Source: DATAPD01 sp036265385 (GTDB lineage: Bacteria; Acidobacteriota; Terriglobia; Terriglobales; Acidobacteriaceae). Taken from it: 64,000 nucleotides of DNA. The position numbers were made by a program, and so were the translations under genes. This document shows positions 61,693-64,000 of this stretch, piece by piece. The number at the start of each line of letters is the position of its first letter. Positions within the stretch are counted from its first letter, which is position 1. The notes beneath the pieces are model-generated. The model was not told the origin of the DNA. It did not search any database and worked only from the letters and a program-made list of their open reading frames with translations. The stretch is from contig DATAPD010000005.1 in assembly GCA_036265385.1 (NCBI GenBank), positions 1 to 64,000 on the forward strand, given 5' to 3'.

Positions 61693-61892
61693 TCCATCCC
61701 CAGTAAAGGTCTCGAATCTGACGTGCAGCCCTTCGGCGAGAACTTATTCTACTCACAATTTGCAATCAACTGTTTTACGAAGAACAATCGGGAGTTCTCG
61801 GGATGTATTGGTTTGTTGGCTGCCAAACGATGTGGCGCGGCCAAATGCACCGCGCCTTATGGAAATCGGAAACTTCGAAACAGACTCTTAAC

Positions 61893-61934
61893 CGGTACTC
61901 AGTAGCCCGTAGCGCGAAGCCCGTAGCCCGAAGC
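61893..61934. repeat. Six-unit 7-bp repeat array touching a stop codon
   Basis: Consecutive 7-mers CCGTAGC, GCGAAGC and CCGAAGC, preceded by CAGTAGC and CGGTACT, end at 61934, directly before the stop codon (61935-61937) of the minus-strand gene. A GC-rich dialect of the class. Confidence 0.65.
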
Positions 61935-63047
61935 TCACTTACACACCGCCTGCGTCGTCTTGAACTTCCCGTTGAACGAATACCAACCGTTCACTCCTAA
62001 CGATGGCTTCTGCCGATAGAACCAGGAGAAAAACGCCATCTCCTGCGGATGGTACGCAAACGAATTCATCGTCACTGGGAAGGCCGTACCTGTCAGCGGA
62101 TCTCCCACTTCCAGGTTTGCCTGGCATGACCCAGCCGCTTGGCCGCCCGTCCATGCTGGCGTCGCGTTGTTGATCAGAGGATCGTCCATCCACTCGCCGA
62201 TCTCATGGCTCAGAGCATGCACGTCCTGGATCGGCACGCTGAAAATTCCCGGATCGCTGAACGACGCCACAGAATACGTCTGCGCTGGCGAACCAAACGC
62301 ACTGTGATAGCCCAGGATGCAGCAAGTCCCATCCGTCAAAAACACGTTGTAGAACAACGCCTGCGGCAGCACCGTCGAATTCACCGATGTTAGCGACGGC
62401 AGAATCACATTGAGTAGCTGCGTGTCGAACCAGTTGATATCTACTTCACCGATCGGCGCGCACGGTCCAGGTTGAGTGAATCCCGCCCACGACGGCACGT
62501 TCAACACTTTCCGGGCTGCCGTCGTCGTCGACAACATCACGTGGTAATCCGGCGATGTCGTTGAAACAAATTTCCAAAAACTAGCCCGCTGGAACGCATC
62601 CACAAACTGGGTTGTCCCGATGCTCGTGCCACCCACCGTATATGCGTGTTTCTGATAAACCGGTGATGCTTTGGTCAGCGCCAGCGCCGTCTTTGTTCCC
62701 CCACACACCGTGTGCGTCGGGTCTAGCAACGTGCCATCCGAGAATTTGAAAGCAATCGGGATGATGACGGTCGGCACCGTCGTGGTCGCACTTCCGAGTT
62801 TCGGATTCGTGCCCACCATTCTGTAGGTGTACTTGATCGTTTGAAACGTGACCGTGCTGCTGAAAAGCGGAAGACCCACGGCCGCCGCCGCATCCTGCAT
62901 TGCGGTGGCTACGTTTACGCCACGCGCCGGAAGGGTCGTAAACCGCGGAACACCTTGCCCGTAATAAAATTGCGCCGGCTCTTGCGCCCCGAGAACCACG
63001 CTCCAGATCACCATCAACACGACCACCACTGAAAGCTGCCTTTTCAC
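61935..63047 (-). CDS. Secreted metallopeptidase-like protein
   Basis: Start is GTG 63047, preceded by GGAGGG five bases before; the frame is open slightly further. Signal peptide is VKRQLSVVVVLMVIWSVVLG (ending GAQ). The mature protein contains HALSHEIGEWMDDP with H277, H281, E282 and E285, an HxxxHExxE arrangement that resembles gluzincin-type metal sites without the full HExxH motif. Several Cys and a WFYRQ segment near the C-terminus. 370 residues. Likely a secreted hydrolase, but no named family can be assigned. Confidence 0.6.
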   Translation of the reverse strand: MKRQLSVVVVLMVIWSVVLGAQEPAQFYYGQGVPRFTTLPARGVNVATAMQDAAAAVGLPLFSSTVTFQTIKYTYRMVGTNPKLGSATTTVPTVIIPIAFKFSDGTLLDPTHTVCGGTKTALALTKASPVYQKHAYTVGGTSIGTTQFVDAFQRASFWKFVSTTSPDYHVMLSTTTAARKVLNVPSWAGFTQPGPCAPIGEVDINWFDTQLLNVILPSLTSVNSTVLPQALFYNVFLTDGTCCILGYHSAFGSPAQTYSVASFSDPGIFSVPIQDVHALSHEIGEWMDDPLINNATPAWTGGQAAGSCQANLEVGDPLTGTAFPVTMNSFAYHPQEMAFFSWFYRQKPSLGVNGWYSFNGKFKTTQAVCK

Positions 63048-63233
63048 AAAACCCTCCAGATGTGTTTGCAAATCCCGGGTTGCCCCTGGAAACGAGCAGG
63101 CGAAGTGTGTTTGGAGTGTGACGGCTCGTGTGTCACCGCGTCAAGAAAACATTTACTAACAGCACTCCTCAACATTTTTTGTGGTTCGGCCCGGCACCCA
63201 CGCCCACTCGTTCCATGCCATGATGGTGTTGTA

Positions 63234-64000
63234 ATGCGTTCAGTCATTTCACGGATTGTCTCAATATTTCTTTTGGCCTCCCTCAGCGCAGCGGCTCCGC
63301 CGCCCATGTCTGTTCGCTGGCAGCCGGACAAATTAGTAAATGGCTCACCAGTCTTTTTCCGAGTGACGAGCCGCGTTCGCCTCAAAACGCTGAGCGGCAC
63401 TTGGCTCTCGCAGCCGTTGTCCTTTTCCTACGATTCCGCTGCGCACGCTTGGTACACCCTTGCCGGAGTGAGCCTGAAAACCGACCCGGGCACTTATACG
63501 CTTCAACTCAGCGGCGAAACAGCTACCGGACGTTCGGTCTCTTTCGAACAGCCCATCCGTATAAATAAAGGCGCCTACAAAGTTGTCGTTGCCCTCTCTG
63601 TTCCCAAGCAGTTCACCGAACCGGATCCCAAACAACTGCAACAGATCGCTCACGATAAGGGCATCAAAGAAGAAAAGTTCAAGGAAGGAACGAGTGCCCA
63701 ATTATGGGCAGGCCCGTTTAAGCCACCAGTGGACGCCGCAATATCAGACGTTTTCGGAACGCGCCGCGAGTTTAACGGTGCGGTGCAAAGCGTCCATCAG
63801 GGCCTCGACTTCCGTGTGCCCGAAGGAACGCCGGTCAGAGCCCTGAACAGCGGAACTATCCTGTTGGCGCAGCCCCTTTATTTCGAAGGGAATTGCGTGT
63901 TTATCGACCATGGCCAAGGCTTGCTGTCGCTCTACCTGCACCTGTCCAAACTCAGTGTTCAGGCTGGAGACCATGTCGAAGCTGGCCAGGAAATCGGCCT
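63234..64000 (+). CDS. M23-family peptidase (partial, C-terminus beyond window)
   Basis: From ATG 63234 the frame is open to the end of the window (255 codons). A signal peptide (SIFLLASLSAAAPPP) is followed by a beta-sandwich region (VNGSPVFFRVTSRVRLKTLS) and then an M23 domain starting near residue 165: DVFGTRREFNGAVQSVHQGL followed by DF, with His/Asp zinc ligands, GTPVRALNSGTILLA, and the LYLHLS motif. LytM-type endopeptidases cut peptidoglycan crosslinks or, if degenerate, activate amidases. The start is preceded by no strong ribosome-binding site. Confidence 0.85.
   Translation, partial: MRSVISRIVSIFLLASLSAAAPPPMSVRWQPDKLVNGSPVFFRVTSRVRLKTLSGTWLSQPLSFSYDSAAHAWYTLAGVSLKTDPGTYTLQLSGETATGRSVSFEQPIRINKGAYKVVVALSVPKQFTEPDPKQLQQIAHDKGIKEEKFKEGTSAQLWAGPFKPPVDAAISDVFGTRREFNGAVQSVHQGLDFRVPEGTPVRALNSGTILLAQPLYFEGNCVFIDHGQGLLSLYLHLSKLSVQAGDHVEAGQEIG

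Overview
The window looks like chromosome from an Acidobacteriota bacterium, probably class Terriglobia. This is an inference from an Oar-like TonB-dependent receptor with a carboxypeptidase-regulatory N-terminus, many short secreted proteins of unknown function, stand-alone CheB/CheR proteins, and a mid-50s GC look; no rRNA is present to confirm it. Most of the window is housekeeping sequence. The accessory-looking parts are 10.9-11.3 kb, 51.2-51.8 kb and 55-60 kb.

Layout. 0-5 kb: mtnA (cut by the window edge), pyrE, a CPBP protease and uvrA, all on the minus strand. 5-11 kb: small membrane and secreted proteins, then purB with an adenosine-specific kinase gene. 10.9-11.3 kb: an orphan, probably structured RNA of about 295 nt with its own promoter, a perfect Shine-Dalgarno, an 18-codon ORF and a strong terminator. 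11.4-24.7 kb: B12-radical SAM protein, TonB-dependent receptor, ubiX, ChaN-like protein, larB-marR, Nudix, PE-ligase LigD and an acyl-CoA carboxylase beta subunit. 24.8-34.9 kb: sucCD, ndk, a tautomerase, purA, mutM, and the M50 protease-trpS-scpA-scpB-rluB operon. 35-39.6 kb: STAS protein, then agmatinase, APC permease and D-aminoacylase-like genes. 39.6-48.4 kb: a long minus-strand operon with two TPR-type proteins, rnc, three consecutive signal peptidase I genes, AsmA and a secreted protein. 48.6-50 kb: ECF sigma and its anti-sigma factor. 51.2 kb: tRNA-Ala(GGC) with a near-identical 20-bp copy of its 3' end about 550 bp downstream. 55-61.7 kb: a chemotaxis-like signalling locus (two CheB, one CheR-PAS, coiled-coil proteins, a sensor kinase) bracketed by two related helix-turn-helix proteins. 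62-64 kb: a secreted metallopeptidase-like protein and a truncated M23 peptidase.

Most unusual observations. (1) At least 13 intergenic arrays of degenerate 7-bp tandem repeats (core close to NNCTRAN) keep register for up to 12 units, and several stop exactly, with no gap, at a start or stop codon; where they reach a start codon no Shine-Dalgarno is visible. (2) In the 10.9-11.3 kb RNA, the Shine-Dalgarno region can pair over 11 positions with a hairpin loop about 210 nt downstream. (3) Initiation looks diverse: three genes have a TATAAT box 7-11 nt before ATG (leaderless or nearly so), and one signal-peptide protein has only CTG available as start codon, behind a perfect AGGAGG.
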